A stretch of 64,000 bases of DNA from contig NZ_PEBH01000004.1 of the NCBI RefSeq assembly GCF_008698235.1, positions 62,001 through 126,000 of the forward strand, read 5' to 3'. Under the pieces are notes generated by a model that was not told where the DNA came from, did not search any database, and worked only from the letters and a program-made list of their open reading frames with translations. The DNA is from Bifidobacterium rousetti. GTDB lineage: Bacteria > Actinomycetota > Actinomycetes > Actinomycetales > Bifidobacteriaceae. The position numbers were made by a program, and so were the translations under genes. Shown one piece after another: positions 27,851 to 36,913 of this stretch. The stretch's first letter is position 1. Each line of letters opens with the position of its first letter.

Positions 27851-27964
27851 GGCTCCCCTTGTCAGGGGAGCTGTCAGCGATAGCTGACTGAGGGGTAGTT
27901 TTCTATATGATGTGACTACCCCTCAGTCTCGTTACACGAGCCAGCTCCCCTGACAAGGGGAGCC
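27851..27964. repeat. Head-to-head pair of family 1 repeats
   Basis: An inverted copy (27851-27899) and a direct copy (27913-27964) flank a 13-bp AT-rich spacer. Together they form one ~114-bp imperfect palindrome that could act as the pepD terminator. It leaves only 24 bp before the next start codon, so the fhs promoter is inside or upstream of it. Confidence 0.78.
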
Positions 27965-27988
27965 AGCGATATTGAGAAAGGTTTATCC

Positions 27989-29506
27989 ATGACCACCATC
28001 GAAGACTTCACCAGCCAGTACGGCCCGGTCGAGAAGATCGACGCGTTCGGCTATCTCGACTACCTCAAGAACAATCCCGACGCCCCGCGCAAGCACGGCA
28101 AGGTCGTGCTCGTCACCGCGGACACCCCGCTCAAGGCGTCGCGCGGCGAAGGCAAGACCACCACCACCATCGCCCTGATCGACGCGCTCAACAAGCGCGG
28201 CATCGACGCAGCCGCCGTGCTGCGCCAGCCGAGCATGGGCATCACGGCCGCCGGCTCCAAGGGCGGCGCCTCCGGCGGCGGCAAGGCGTCCCTGACCCAC
28301 CCCGAGCTCATCGACTGGGGCCTGTGTGGAGAGATGGGCGCGATCGAGGCGGCACAGAACCTGCTCGTCTCCTTCGCCGAGAAGGCCGTCGACGAGGGCC
28401 GCCTCGACGACATCCTCGTGCCGCGCGTCTCCGAGGTGCCGAGCCGCTCCCTGCGCTCCATCGCCGTCGACTACGGCAAGGGCGACGTCAAGGAGAAGGT
28501 CGTGCTCACCCCGACCTGCGAGCTCATGCAGATCGTCGTGCTGTCCCGTTCGATGGACGAGATCGCCGAGCGCGTGGCGAAGATGATCGCCGGCACGAAG
28601 GACGGCAAGGCCGTCACCTTCGGCGAGTTCGTCGACCTGTGGCGCATCACCGGCATCCTGACCGACGCGGTCAAGCCGGCCAAGACCGAGACCGTGAACG
28701 GCTCCCCGGTGTACGTGCACGGCGGCCCGTTCGCCAACGTGTCGATCGGCATCCCGACGCTCGTCTCCGTCGAGATGGCGTGCGCGCTGCACGACGTCGT
28801 CATCGTCGAGGCCGGCTACGGCACCGACGCCGGCGCCCAGAAGTGGCTCGACATCGCCTGCCGCGAGTTCGGCGCGCAGTGGCCGTCCGCCGCGGTCGTC
28901 GTGACCCGCGCCTCCACCTGGCGTGACGATCCGGAGCTCGCATGGCGCTACCCGTTCCACGTCAACCGCCTCGAGCAGCTCGACATCCCGACCTTCCCGC
29001 TCGTCAACCTGTGGGACGGCGAGGACGACCAGATCCCGTCCCTCAAGGAGACGGCCGCGAAGCTCGAGTTCCGCGACCCGATCATCGGCAACCTGTACCG
29101 CGACGGCGGCGAGGCGCTCGCCCCGCAGCTCGACGGCTTCGTCGACGCGCTCGTGAACGGTTCGATGCCCGCCCGCCCGCACAGCCACAAGGGCATGTCG
29201 GTCATCGAGAACGTGAAGTGGGTGGCCGAGAACGCCTACGGCGTGCCGGCCGAGCGCGTTAAGCTCAAGGACGGGTTCATCGCCTCGCGCGACGAGGCCG
29301 TGAAGCTGTGCGAGTCCGCCGGCTTCTCGCTGTCCGATCTCGCGCTGGTGGCGGTCAAGTCGCCGGCCACGATGACCGACGACGACCGCGCGCCTGAGGA
29401 CGAGCGCACCGTGACCCTGAAGAAGGTCGAGGTGCACGCCGGCGCCGGACTGGTCCACGTCAACCTGACGACCTCGCTGACCACGCCGATGCCGAAGATC
29501 GTCTGA
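27989..29506 (+). CDS. fhs: Formate-tetrahydrofolate ligase, divergent
   Basis: 505 residues, against about 555 in the usual enzyme. Predicted reaction: formate + THF + ATP to 10-formyl-THF. Recognisable parts: P-loop RGEGKTTTTIAL (~54), RQPSMGITAAGSKGGASGGG (~77-96, usual form EPSLGPVFGIKGGAAGGG), HGGPFANVSIG (~250) and EAGYGTDAGAQKW (~275). Substitutions fall in conserved places, for example SRGEGK for PAGEGK and CGEMGAI where most have TGDIHAV. The frame is intact and codon use is typical of highly used genes here. It may have changed substrate affinity. Confidence 0.82.
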   Translation: MTTIEDFTSQYGPVEKIDAFGYLDYLKNNPDAPRKHGKVVLVTADTPLKASRGEGKTTTTIALIDALNKRGIDAAAVLRQPSMGITAAGSKGGASGGGKASLTHPELIDWGLCGEMGAIEAAQNLLVSFAEKAVDEGRLDDILVPRVSEVPSRSLRSIAVDYGKGDVKEKVVLTPTCELMQIVVLSRSMDEIAERVAKMIAGTKDGKAVTFGEFVDLWRITGILTDAVKPAKTETVNGSPVYVHGGPFANVSIGIPTLVSVEMACALHDVVIVEAGYGTDAGAQKWLDIACREFGAQWPSAAVVVTRASTWRDDPELAWRYPFHVNRLEQLDIPTFPLVNLWDGEDDQIPSLKETAAKLEFRDPIIGNLYRDGGEALAPQLDGFVDALVNGSMPARPHSHKGMSVIENVKWVAENAYGVPAERVKLKDGFIASRDEAVKLCESAGFSLSDLALVAVKSPATMTDDDRAPEDERTVTLKKVEVHAGAGLVHVNLTTSLTTPMPKIV

Positions 29507-29524
29507 CCTGGAGCATTCCGGGAG

Positions 29525-29730
29525 CATCTCGCTTACGAGGGGTGCTTTTTCACCGGCACGGACCTCTATCTGCGTTATGAGGGGTGCTTGGTCTAGGTAC
29601 AAAGGCCCGGAAACGGTTCAACCGCAATGCGGTTAAGCCGTTTCCGGGCCTTTGTATATGAGTCATATACCCCTCGTAAGCGAGATAGATGTCCGCAATA
29701 GCGGAAAAATACCCCTCATAACGCAGATAG
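29525..29730. repeat. Dispersed repeat family 2, copy 1 (four-box element)
   Basis: Four boxes lie in order A, B, A', B': TCGCTTACGAGGGGT, CTGCGTTATGAGGGGT, then the reverse complements of A and of B. The centre is a perfect AAAGGCCCGGAAACGG stem (about 29599-29655), which looks like a terminator for fhs and the converging tautomerase gene. The second copy is at 54739-54945. Confidence 0.78.
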
Positions 29731-29751
29731 GGCGTGGATAGGGCGTGACGA

Positions 29752-30099
29752 CTAGAAGTTGCCGCCGTTCCAGCCCCAGTCGGTGGTGGCGGTGTAGCGG
29801 ATGTAGGTGCGGTCCTCGGGGATGCCGAGCGTGGAGTTCAGCGCGGTCATGATCTGCTCGGTGAGCTTCTCCCATGCGGAGCCCGGTACGGAACGGCCGA
29901 ACACGTTCACCTCGACATAGGCGGCCGGCTGGTCGTCGGAACCGGCGAAGTAGATCGGCATCTCGTCCTCGAACGGGCACATCAGCCAGCCTTCGGACTT
30001 GCCCGGCACGGCGGTGATGGCCTTGCCGTAGGCGGTCTTCAGGGCCTCACGCTGCTCGGGCGTGGTCTTGACGGAGACATGGGTGTGGATGACGGGCAT
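29752..30099 (-). CDS. Tautomerase/MIF-like protein
   Basis: 115 residues. Begins MPVIHTHVS, so Pro2 is available as the catalytic base after Met removal. YVEVNVFGRSVPG and the C-terminal YIRYTATTDWGWNG fit the MIF (phenylpyruvate tautomerase) branch of the superfamily. The start at 30099 follows CAAGGAGGAACC. Substrate unknown. Monocistronic. Confidence 0.82.
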   Translation of the reverse strand: MPVIHTHVSVKTTPEQREALKTAYGKAITAVPGKSEGWLMCPFEDEMPIYFAGSDDQPAAYVEVNVFGRSVPGSAWEKLTEQIMTALNSTLGIPEDRTYIRYTATTDWGWNGGNF

Positions 30100-30271
30100 G
30101 GTTCCTCCTTGGTGGAATGAAACCCCTGGGATGCGGGGATGGTCGTCTCCCAGTCTAGTTCGGTCCTAGTTCGATCTAGTTCGGTCTCGTTCGTCGCAAA
30201 TGCGGAGATTGCGGGATGGATGCAGGCAACGGCCAGCCGACGGTCAGGCACGTAGTGTTGAATACCTGACT

Positions 30272-30829
30272 GTGAGAAAACTGATCGCGCAGCTTATGAA
30301 ATTCGGTATCGTCGGCGTCATCGCCTTCGTCATCGACTGGGGCATCCTCAACATCCTGGTCGGCGTGTTCCACATGCACAACGTGCTGGCCGCCACCATC
30401 TCGTTCATCATCTCCCTGATCTTCAACTACCTCGCGAGCATGAAGTTCGTGTTCAAGCACCGTGAGGACATGGCACGCTGGATGGAGATCGTCATCTTCG
30501 TGGCCGGCGCCGTGGTGGGCCTGTTCATGAACGACGCGATCATCTGGATCTCCACGTACGGCATGAACCACGACGCGTTCAACACCCAGCACGCGGAGTA
30601 CCTGCTGCGCACCAACGTCGGCAAGCTCGTCGCCACCGCCGTCGTGATGGTGTGGAACTTCGCGATCCGCAAGTGGCTGCTCGACGACACCCACACGCAC
30701 GCGATGAACCGCCTGCGCTCGGCGGAGAACAAGCTCACCGCCGAGGAGCTCGAAGCCAAGTGGGAGAACAGCTTCTCGCATCGCCTCGGCGTGTGGTCGC
30801 TCGAGCACACGCCCAAGGGCTGGCAGTAG
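30272..30829 (+). CDS. GtrA-family membrane protein
   Basis: 185 residues from GTG at 30272. Four membrane helices are visible (about 10-30, 36-55, 70-90, 115-135), with the GtrA-type opening QLMKFGIVGVIAFVIDWGIL. GtrA proteins are thought to move polyprenyl-linked sugars across the membrane for cell-surface glycans. The C-terminal ~45 residues are charged. The start lacks a clear Shine-Dalgarno. Upstream (30157-30195) there are three short TAGTTCGGT repeats of unknown meaning. Confidence 0.83.
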   Translation: MRKLIAQLMKFGIVGVIAFVIDWGILNILVGVFHMHNVLAATISFIISLIFNYLASMKFVFKHREDMARWMEIVIFVAGAVVGLFMNDAIIWISTYGMNHDAFNTQHAEYLLRTNVGKLVATAVVMVWNFAIRKWLLDDTHTHAMNRLRSAENKLTAEELEAKWENSFSHRLGVWSLEHTPKGWQ

Positions 30830-30841
30830 TCCTCTATTCAT

Positions 30842-31061
30842 GGCTCCCCTTGTCAGGACGTTGCCGTCAAGCAAACAGCAGAGCTGTTTGTAGGCGACGT
30901 GCGAGCCGACAGGCGAGCCAGCATAACGTCGTGCGTGGCACGTCCTTAATTGCGGACGAGCTGGCCCGTGAAACGGGTCTGAGGGGTAGCGTCGCACGGG
31001 AACAGGTAACCGCTCTCTCCCCCCAGTCAGCTTCGCTGACAGCCCCCTCGTCAGAGGGGGC
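30842..31061. repeat. Family 1 repeats: long inverted copy and short variant copy
   Basis: 30842-30989 is the long form in reverse orientation, sharing GCAAACAGC, GTAGGC and GCGAGCCGACAGGCGAGCCA with 20708-20853. 31017-31061 is a short variant with CCAGTCAGCTTCGCTGACAG. The pair fills the gap between GtrA and the converging MFS gene. Confidence 0.75.
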
Positions 31062-31073
31062 CGGAGAGGCTGT

Positions 31074-32615
31074 TCACACCGCGACTTCGGTCAGGGTCGG
31101 CTGTTCGGTGGAGCTCTTGATCTGCCTGAAGCCGATCAACGCGATCGCGAGCGACCCCAGGGCGAGCACGGTCACGACGAGGAAGCCACCGTGCGAGCCC
31201 ATGCGGTCGATGAACTGGCCGGCGATCGCCGAGCCCGCGGACGCGCCGATCGAGTTCATCGCGCCCATCCACGCCATGCCCTCGGTGAGGCGCGACGGCG
31301 GCACCAAGTGCAGCATCAGCTGGTTGCCGTTGATCCACGTGGGCGCCTGGCACACGCCGATCAGCAGATAGATGATCATGATCACCCACAGGTGGCGCGC
31401 GAACATGAACGAGCCGATGCCGAGGTTCACCACCGCGAGACAGAAGTAGAAACGCTTCCACAGCGGGATCGCCCAGTTCTTCGCGCCGTACACGATCGCG
31501 CCGCACAGCGAGCTGATCGAGAAGCACGCGAACACGAAACCGGTGTACTGCTTCATGTTCGATTCGGTCGCGAACGCGATGATCGAGATGCCGGCCGCCG
31601 ACTGGAACGCGCCCAAGCCGAACCACGTCACGCACACGGCGACGAGGCCCGGACCCCAGATCGACGCCTTCTTGGCCTTGCCGCTGCGCACGTCGGCCAC
31701 CGCGTGCTCGACCTCCCGCGAGATCGTATCCGGGTCGGTCACGCCCTCGCGCGCGAGACGGCGACGCGTCTCCTCGGCCGCAGTCTGCTCCTTCAGCGCC
31801 TCGGCCTTCGCGGCCTCGCGGGCGCGGTACTCCTTGCGGGTGATGCCCTCCGCGCGTGCCAGATCGGATTGCGACGGCGGTTCGGTCGAAAGCTCCGTGA
31901 GGAACATCAACGCGCCGACGATCACGCACACGCCGGTGAACGAGAACGCGAGCAGGCCGGAGATCACCGCCAATGTCGAGGCGAGCGGATTGCCGACCAC
32001 CCACATGCACTCGTCGAGCACACCGCACAGGCTCAACGCGCGGTCGGTGCGCTCGCGGTCGCCCTTGAGCAGTCGCGTCCAGCGGGCGCGGCTCATCGCG
32101 CCCCACGGCGGGATCGCGGCGAGGAACGGCGTCAGACAGTACAGCACCCATTCGGGCGCGCGGTTCGTGATCGACGTGGTCAGCGCGATCGCGGCGACGA
32201 TCCACACGATGATCGTCGGGATCGAGACCTGACGCTGGCCGAACTTGTCGGTGAGCTTGCCGAGCAACGGCGTCGAGATCGCCAGCGCGATCGCCTGGAC
32301 GGCGGTGAGCATGCCGGCCAGCGAGTAGTTGCCGTAGTAGTGCTGCACGGAGATCGTGATCGTCATGCCGATCATCGGGAACGGCATGCACGCGATGACG
32401 CCGCCGATCGAATAGCGCGCGGTGTGGGGGATGCGCAGCAGCTCCGCGTACCCGCCGAACACCTTGCCGCCGATCTCTTTGAGTGCCGATCCGACCGTGG
32501 TCCTGCGCGGTCCCCGGCCGCCGTTCGGCTGCCCTGTCTGATTCGTCTGACCCGTCTGATTCGTCTGATTCGTCTGACCCGCCTGAGTGTTGGTCTGATT
32601 GATGGTTTCGGACAT
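31074..32615 (-). CDS. Major facilitator superfamily transporter
   Basis: 513 residues, 12 predicted membrane helices in two halves (about 60-240 and 315-505) joined by a long charged loop rich in Ala/Glu/Arg (~250-310). GKLTDKFGQR (~120) is the MFS motif between helices 2 and 3. The N-terminal ~30 residues are a repeated TNQT/GQTNQT tract. The start at 32615 follows AAGGAGCAGG. Substrate unknown; neighbours give no clue. Confidence 0.85.
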   Translation of the reverse strand: MSETINQTNTQAGQTNQTNQTGQTNQTGQPNGGRGPRRTTVGSALKEIGGKVFGGYAELLRIPHTARYSIGGVIACMPFPMIGMTITISVQHYYGNYSLAGMLTAVQAIALAISTPLLGKLTDKFGQRQVSIPTIIVWIVAAIALTTSITNRAPEWVLYCLTPFLAAIPPWGAMSRARWTRLLKGDRERTDRALSLCGVLDECMWVVGNPLASTLAVISGLLAFSFTGVCVIVGALMFLTELSTEPPSQSDLARAEGITRKEYRAREAAKAEALKEQTAAEETRRRLAREGVTDPDTISREVEHAVADVRSGKAKKASIWGPGLVAVCVTWFGLGAFQSAAGISIIAFATESNMKQYTGFVFACFSISSLCGAIVYGAKNWAIPLWKRFYFCLAVVNLGIGSFMFARHLWVIMIIYLLIGVCQAPTWINGNQLMLHLVPPSRLTEGMAWMGAMNSIGASAGSAIAGQFIDRMGSHGGFLVVTVLALGSLAIALIGFRQIKSSTEQPTLTEVAV

Positions 32616-32881
32616 ACTGCACCTGCTCCTTTCCGCTCCCGATTGGATGTCCCCCGATCGTCCGTGGCGTTGGACGGCGGAGCCCTCATCGATACTGATG
32701 TGCTGTCCTTCTGGTCGCGCAAAGGGGTGCGTTTTCCGGCTGTTCGTTCGACCGTGCGCACGTTTGCGTCGCGGCCGACTCTACGCTGTAAGCGGTCACG
32801 ACACGCGGTGGAATCCCCCGACGGACGGTAGATTGGAGACAGTATTCGCAACCCGGATCAACCAGATCAAGGAGGCCGGCG

Positions 32882-33541
32882 GTGAGCGCCACCACCATCC
32901 ATTTCGTCCGTCACGGCAAGGTCTACAACCCCGATCACCTGCTCTACGAGCGTCTGCCCGACTTCCACCTGTCCGACGTGGGCCGGCGCATGGCCGAGGC
33001 GACGGGCCGGTACATCGCCGAAAGCCCGCAGATGAACACGGTCTCGGCGGTCTACTCGTCTCCGCTCGATCGTACGCGCGAGACCGCCGGGACGATCCTC
33101 GACGCGTTGAACCCGGTGCGTGAGTCGCGTGGGCAGAAGCCGCTGGAGCTCGTGACCGACGAGCGGGTGATCGAGGCCGGCAACGAGTTCCGGGGCAAGC
33201 GCATCGGCCACGGCGAGGGCGCGCTATGGAGGAACGGCAACTGGAAGCTGGTGCGCAACCTGTGGCGGCCCAGCTGGGGCGAGTCGTACGCGCATATCGC
33301 CGCGCGAGTCGGCGCGTTCGCCCGCGAGAAGGTGAAGCAGCATGCGGGCGAGCAGATCATCGTCGTCAGCCACGAGTCGCCGATCTGGTCGTTCCGCCAC
33401 CTGCTCGAAACCGGTCACGCCGAGCATTGGATGTTCCTGCGCCACACCGCGCTCGCCTCGATCACGTCGATCACGTTCGACAGCGATACCGGCCGTGTGA
33501 TGTCCATCACGTATGTCGACCCCGCCGCCGGCATCGAGTGA
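32882..33541 (+). CDS. Histidine phosphatase family protein
   Basis: 219 residues. IHFVRHGKVYNP carries the RHG phospho-His motif, SSPLDRTRETA the second conserved Arg, and VVSHESPIWSF the second His. This is a phosphoglycerate mutase-like fold; most such actinobacterial proteins are small-molecule phosphatases. GTG start at 32882 with AAGGAGG 9 bp upstream. Divergent from the MFS gene; the ~266-bp gap holds no recognisable repeat. Confidence 0.88.
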   Translation: MSATTIHFVRHGKVYNPDHLLYERLPDFHLSDVGRRMAEATGRYIAESPQMNTVSAVYSSPLDRTRETAGTILDALNPVRESRGQKPLELVTDERVIEAGNEFRGKRIGHGEGALWRNGNWKLVRNLWRPSWGESYAHIAARVGAFAREKVKQHAGEQIIVVSHESPIWSFRHLLETGHAEHWMFLRHTALASITSITFDSDTGRVMSITYVDPAAGIE

Positions 33542-33753
33542 GGGCGCATTAGAATCGGATACGGATATGCGCCCCGCCTTCACCGGTGATTCCGGTACGT
33601 CCGGTAATCCCGGTGGTCCCGGTGCGTCGGCGGGCCGGCCGATACGGCGGTCCGATGCCGTGCCGGATGTCGGTTGTCGGATGCGCCGGGAACGGCGGCG
33701 GGCGTCACGGGGCTGAGGATGGCCCCGGTGAACGGTCATGCAAAGGAGCCCTT

Positions 33754-34935
33754 ATGACTTACGAACTGAACACCGAAGACGTGGCGCGACTCGCCGCGCT
33801 GCCCGCCGTGCGCGAGGCCGCGACGGCCGGCGCGAGGCTGGTGGCCCTGTGGCCGCTGACCGAGGCCATGCACATGGACAACGACGCGAAGTACGCGGAG
33901 AACCTGCAGGTGCGCATTACTCGCGCGTTCGCCAGGATCCTCACCGGCGAGAACGTGACCGTGCCGGACGCCGAGTTCGTCTACGAGGGTGCCGACGCGA
34001 TTCCCGGCCGTCCGCAGTCGATCGTCGACGCGCTGTTGGCCGCCAATGACGCCTACGACGCGATGGCCGACTTCTCCGAGTCGGGCGACGCCTCTCTGGT
34101 TGACGACGCGGTCGAGGCGCTCGGGGTCGTGTGGCCGGACGCGGTGTCCGTGCGCGTGCACGAGGTGCTGGAGTCGGTCGAGGGCGCGATGGACGCGGGG
34201 GAGTTCGATTCCGGGGTGTATGCGGTCGGTTCGGTCGGTTTGGACGGTTCGGGGGATGCCTCGGGTTCCGAGGCGGGGGAGTCCGCTGGTTCGGGGGAGT
34301 CCGCTGGTTCGGGTGATGCCGGGATGACGGAATCCGCTGGTGCCGTCGGTACGGTCGGGGTCTCTGATGCTGCTGGTACGGTCGGCTCCGCCGGTGCCGC
34401 ACCGACGGACGACGCCTTCCAGCCGTCCTCGGCATTGGTCGACGCGGTGGCCCATCGCTTCGCGGCCGGGCTCACGGTATTTGACGCGCTGATCGGCGCG
34501 GTTGCGGACGGTGTTGCGGACGGGGAGTCTGTCGCCGAGGACGGTGTTGATGTTGGGGCCGGTGCTGATGATGCTGTCAAGGCATTTCTGCCACTGATGC
34601 TGGTGATCAACGAGCTCAACGAGCAGCTCGCCGTGCCGCGCATCGCCCTGAACGACGATCAGATCCGTGAGCTGCTGGAAGCCCGTGCCAAGGTCCTCGT
34701 CGGCGATGGAGATGAGGCTCCGGTTGGTGTCGGGACTTCCGTCGACGCGCTTGCTGGCCTCGTTTCCCCATTGGCCGCCGTCGAATGGGCCAAGCACCGC
34801 GAGGACGTCCTGTGGGACCCGGCCGCCGCCAAGAAGAAGGCCAAGGAGGAGGACGAGAGGCGCAACAAGGAGGCCTTGGCCGCCAAGTTCGCCCACATCA
34901 AAGACGACCCCACCAAGGAAGAGGTAGAACTGTAG
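33754..34935 (+). CDS. Acidic protein of unknown function
   Basis: 393 residues, not recognised. The start at 33754 follows AAAGGAGCCCTT. Residues ~1-150 are helical and ordered (ELNTEDVARLAALPAVREAA). Residues ~155-225 are a low-complexity Gly/Ser/Ala/Glu segment with repeated SAGSGE units, probably disordered. Residues ~230-393 are again helical and end in a highly charged stretch (KKKAKEEDERRNKEAL). No signal peptide or membrane segment. A -10-like TAGAAT at 33550-33555 would give a leader of about 190 nt. Confidence 0.7.
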   Translation: MTYELNTEDVARLAALPAVREAATAGARLVALWPLTEAMHMDNDAKYAENLQVRITRAFARILTGENVTVPDAEFVYEGADAIPGRPQSIVDALLAANDAYDAMADFSESGDASLVDDAVEALGVVWPDAVSVRVHEVLESVEGAMDAGEFDSGVYAVGSVGLDGSGDASGSEAGESAGSGESAGSGDAGMTESAGAVGTVGVSDAAGTVGSAGAAPTDDAFQPSSALVDAVAHRFAAGLTVFDALIGAVADGVADGESVAEDGVDVGAGADDAVKAFLPLMLVINELNEQLAVPRIALNDDQIRELLEARAKVLVGDGDEAPVGVGTSVDALAGLVSPLAAVEWAKHREDVLWDPAAAKKKAKEEDERRNKEALAAKFAHIKDDPTKEEVEL

Positions 34936-35047
34936 GCCCATTACCCGGGGGCCGTATGTTGTGGTCGTACGTTGTGGCCGTGCCCCCGCGTGGCCGTGTG
35001 CCCTGTGTGGCCGTACGCCCCGTGAACCACACGCCGGCTACTGGCCT

Positions 35048-35355
35048 GAGCGTACGTTCCTCCGGGTATTTTCCGTGATTTTCCGGGTAACCGTACCCTA
35101 ACTGAGTCTTAGTGTACGTTCCTCCGGAAGTCTGTGGGGAATACCCGGGGGGACGTACGGTGGTGATGGTTGGCCGTACGTTTTCCGGGAGTCGCTGGGG
35201 AGCTCCCCCGAGGAGCGTACGGGGAGACGTACGGTGGTGACTTGAGCGTACGTTTGTACGGGTATTTCCTGTGATTTTCCGGGTAACCGTACCCTAACCG
35301 GGTCTTAATGTACGTTCTTCCGGAAGCCTGTGGGGAATACCCGGGGGAACGTACG
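35048..35355. repeat. GTACGTTCC hairpin repeat array
   Basis: The 627-bp gap between two converging genes has no coding sequence. Two ~115-bp copies (35048-35165 and 35243-35355), about 195 bp apart, share GAGCGTACGTT, TTTTCCGGGTAACCGTACCC and GTGGGGAATACCCGGGG. Within each, GTACGTTCCTCCGG can pair with CCGGGGGGACGTAC. GTACG boxes extend back to about 34968. Confidence 0.7.
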
Positions 35356-35384
35356 CTGACGCCTACTGTGGATACTTGTGGACG

Positions 35385-35520
35385 TGTGGGTACTCCTTTG
35401 GGGTGTTCCGGTGTGAGTGCCCGTGATGTCCCCTTTTGGGTGTCCCGTTGTAAGTACCCGTGATGTTCCCCTTTGGGTACTCCGGTGTGAGTACCCGTGG
35501 ATGTCCTTCTGGGGTTTCCC
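35385..35520. repeat. GGGTACTC tandem hairpin array
   Basis: About three and a half units of 36-38 bp (TCCGGTGTGAGTACCCGTG type, at 35407, 35443 and 35481). GGGTACTC and GAGTACCC face each other, so each unit can form a small hairpin. It is directly beside the array at 35048-35355 but unrelated in sequence. Confidence 0.65.
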
Positions 35521-35524
35521 GGTT

Positions 35525-35558
35525 CCCTGTGGGTACCCTGTTATGGGTACCCACAGGG
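35525..35558. terminator. Hairpin terminator for the DeoR/LacI regulator gene
   Basis: CCCTGTGGGTACCC (35525-35538) pairs perfectly with 35545-35558 around TGTTAT. It is just downstream of the regulator stop codon on the minus strand. No long T tract. Confidence 0.72.
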
Positions 35559-35562
35559 TGGT

Positions 35563-36801
35563 CTACTCCGCGTCGATGACGGAGCCTCGGTCGATGAGGT
35601 TCGGGTCGACGAGGACGTGACGGGTGGCGCGGTCCGGGTCCTGGATACGCGCGAGCAGCGTGCGGATCGCGGCTTCGGCGAGATCCTTGTCAGAGGAGCG
35701 CAGGACGGTCAACGGGCGCGAGCTGGGCGTCGCGAAGCCATCGACCGAGATCATCGACAGGTCGTCGGGCACGCGCTTGCCTCGCCGCTCCAGTGTCTGC
35801 GCGATGGCGATCGCCAGATAGTCGGAGTGGACGAGTAGTGCCGTGACGCCCGACAGCAGGATCTTGTCGACGATGCCGTTGACGCCCTTCGTGTCGTACG
35901 GCTGGATGCCGTCGAAGACGAACGGGCACTGGATCTCGTCGGTCGACTCGATGATGTCGCGCCAACCCTCCTGGATCATCGGCGAGGTCGGCGAATCGGT
36001 GAAGGCCGCTCCCACGAACCGATGACCGTGCTCGATGAAGTGGACGGCGGCCTTGCGCACGCCGTACGGGTGGTTGGTTCTTACGGAGTCGACGAAATGC
36101 TCGCACAATAACGGCAGGTCGCGCTCGATCACGACGGTAGGCGTCTCGGACGCGGCGATCCAGTCCCATGTGCGCTTGCCGTATGAGTGCACGCTGGGGG
36201 CCACGATCAGGCCGCAGATGGTCGGGTCCGAGACCATGTCGGTGAGGATCTCGTCCTCGTGCGCGTCGATGTCGTACGCGGTCTCGCGCGTGATGATGCG
36301 CAGGCCCAGACGCGAGGCGATCGTGCGCATGTGCTCGATGACCCCCGGCCAGAAGAAGCTCGGCTCGGGCAGCATCACGCCGATGGCCGGCTGATCGTGG
36401 CCGAGTTCGAGGTTGCGCGGCGCCGGCTTGATGGCGATGCCGCCGGCGGGGGTGCGCTCGGACAGGGCGGTGGTCGCGATCTCCTCGATCGTCGGGTTGC
36501 CGTCCGCGCTGGCGGAGCTGCTGACGGACATCGCGCCGCCGCGGATGCGCTTCAGCAGCCCGGCCTTGCTCAGCACGGTCAGGTCGCGCCGCACGGTGAT
36601 CTCGGTGGTGTTGAGCAGCTTGGCGAGTTCGGCGACGGTGGCCACGCTTTGGCGCGTGAGCAGGTTGAGGATCATGTTCTGGCGTTCGGCGGGCAGGTAA
36701 TCACGCTTCGCCGCGTTCGTGCCGGCCGCGCCGATGCCGGCGGTCGTCGTGGGGTCGGCTTCGTCGCCGGTTGCGTTGCGGTGGTTGGTGATGTCTGCCA
36801 T
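35563..36801 (-). CDS. Hybrid regulator: DeoR-type HTH joined to LacI-type sensor
   Basis: 412 residues. Residues ~1-35 are a variable tail. Residues ~38-95 are a DeoR HTH (RQNMILNLL ... TVAELAKLLNTTEITVRRD, then LLKRIRGGA). Residues ~135-410 resemble the LacI periplasmic-binding-protein sensor (PAIGVMLPEPSFFWPGV ... DDLSMISVDGFATP ... LTVLRSS), not the DeoR sugar-phosphate sensor. So it should bind a sugar rather than a sugar phosphate. Divergent from the GH30 gene at 37105. A motif in the shared promoter also occurs before the second GH30 gene at 49.9 kb. Confidence 0.85.
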   Translation of the reverse strand: MADITNHRNATGDEADPTTTAGIGAAGTNAAKRDYLPAERQNMILNLLTRQSVATVAELAKLLNTTEITVRRDLTVLSKAGLLKRIRGGAMSVSSSASADGNPTIEEIATTALSERTPAGGIAIKPAPRNLELGHDQPAIGVMLPEPSFFWPGVIEHMRTIASRLGLRIITRETAYDIDAHEDEILTDMVSDPTICGLIVAPSVHSYGKRTWDWIAASETPTVVIERDLPLLCEHFVDSVRTNHPYGVRKAAVHFIEHGHRFVGAAFTDSPTSPMIQEGWRDIIESTDEIQCPFVFDGIQPYDTKGVNGIVDKILLSGVTALLVHSDYLAIAIAQTLERRGKRVPDDLSMISVDGFATPSSRPLTVLRSSDKDLAEAAIRTLLARIQDPDRATRHVLVDPNLIDRGSVIDAE

Positions 36802-36913
36802 GATCTGCTCTCTAACTTCTTCGCTTCCTATGGTGTGGTCGGAATGTGCGCTGACGCTACGGTCCTTCGATGATCGGGCGATTCATCTCGATGCACATTC
36901 GTGATCATTAGTG

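Noticed and set aside
29525-29730. Insertion sequence
   Set aside because: No transposase frame and no target-site duplication seen; only a ~206-bp structured element.
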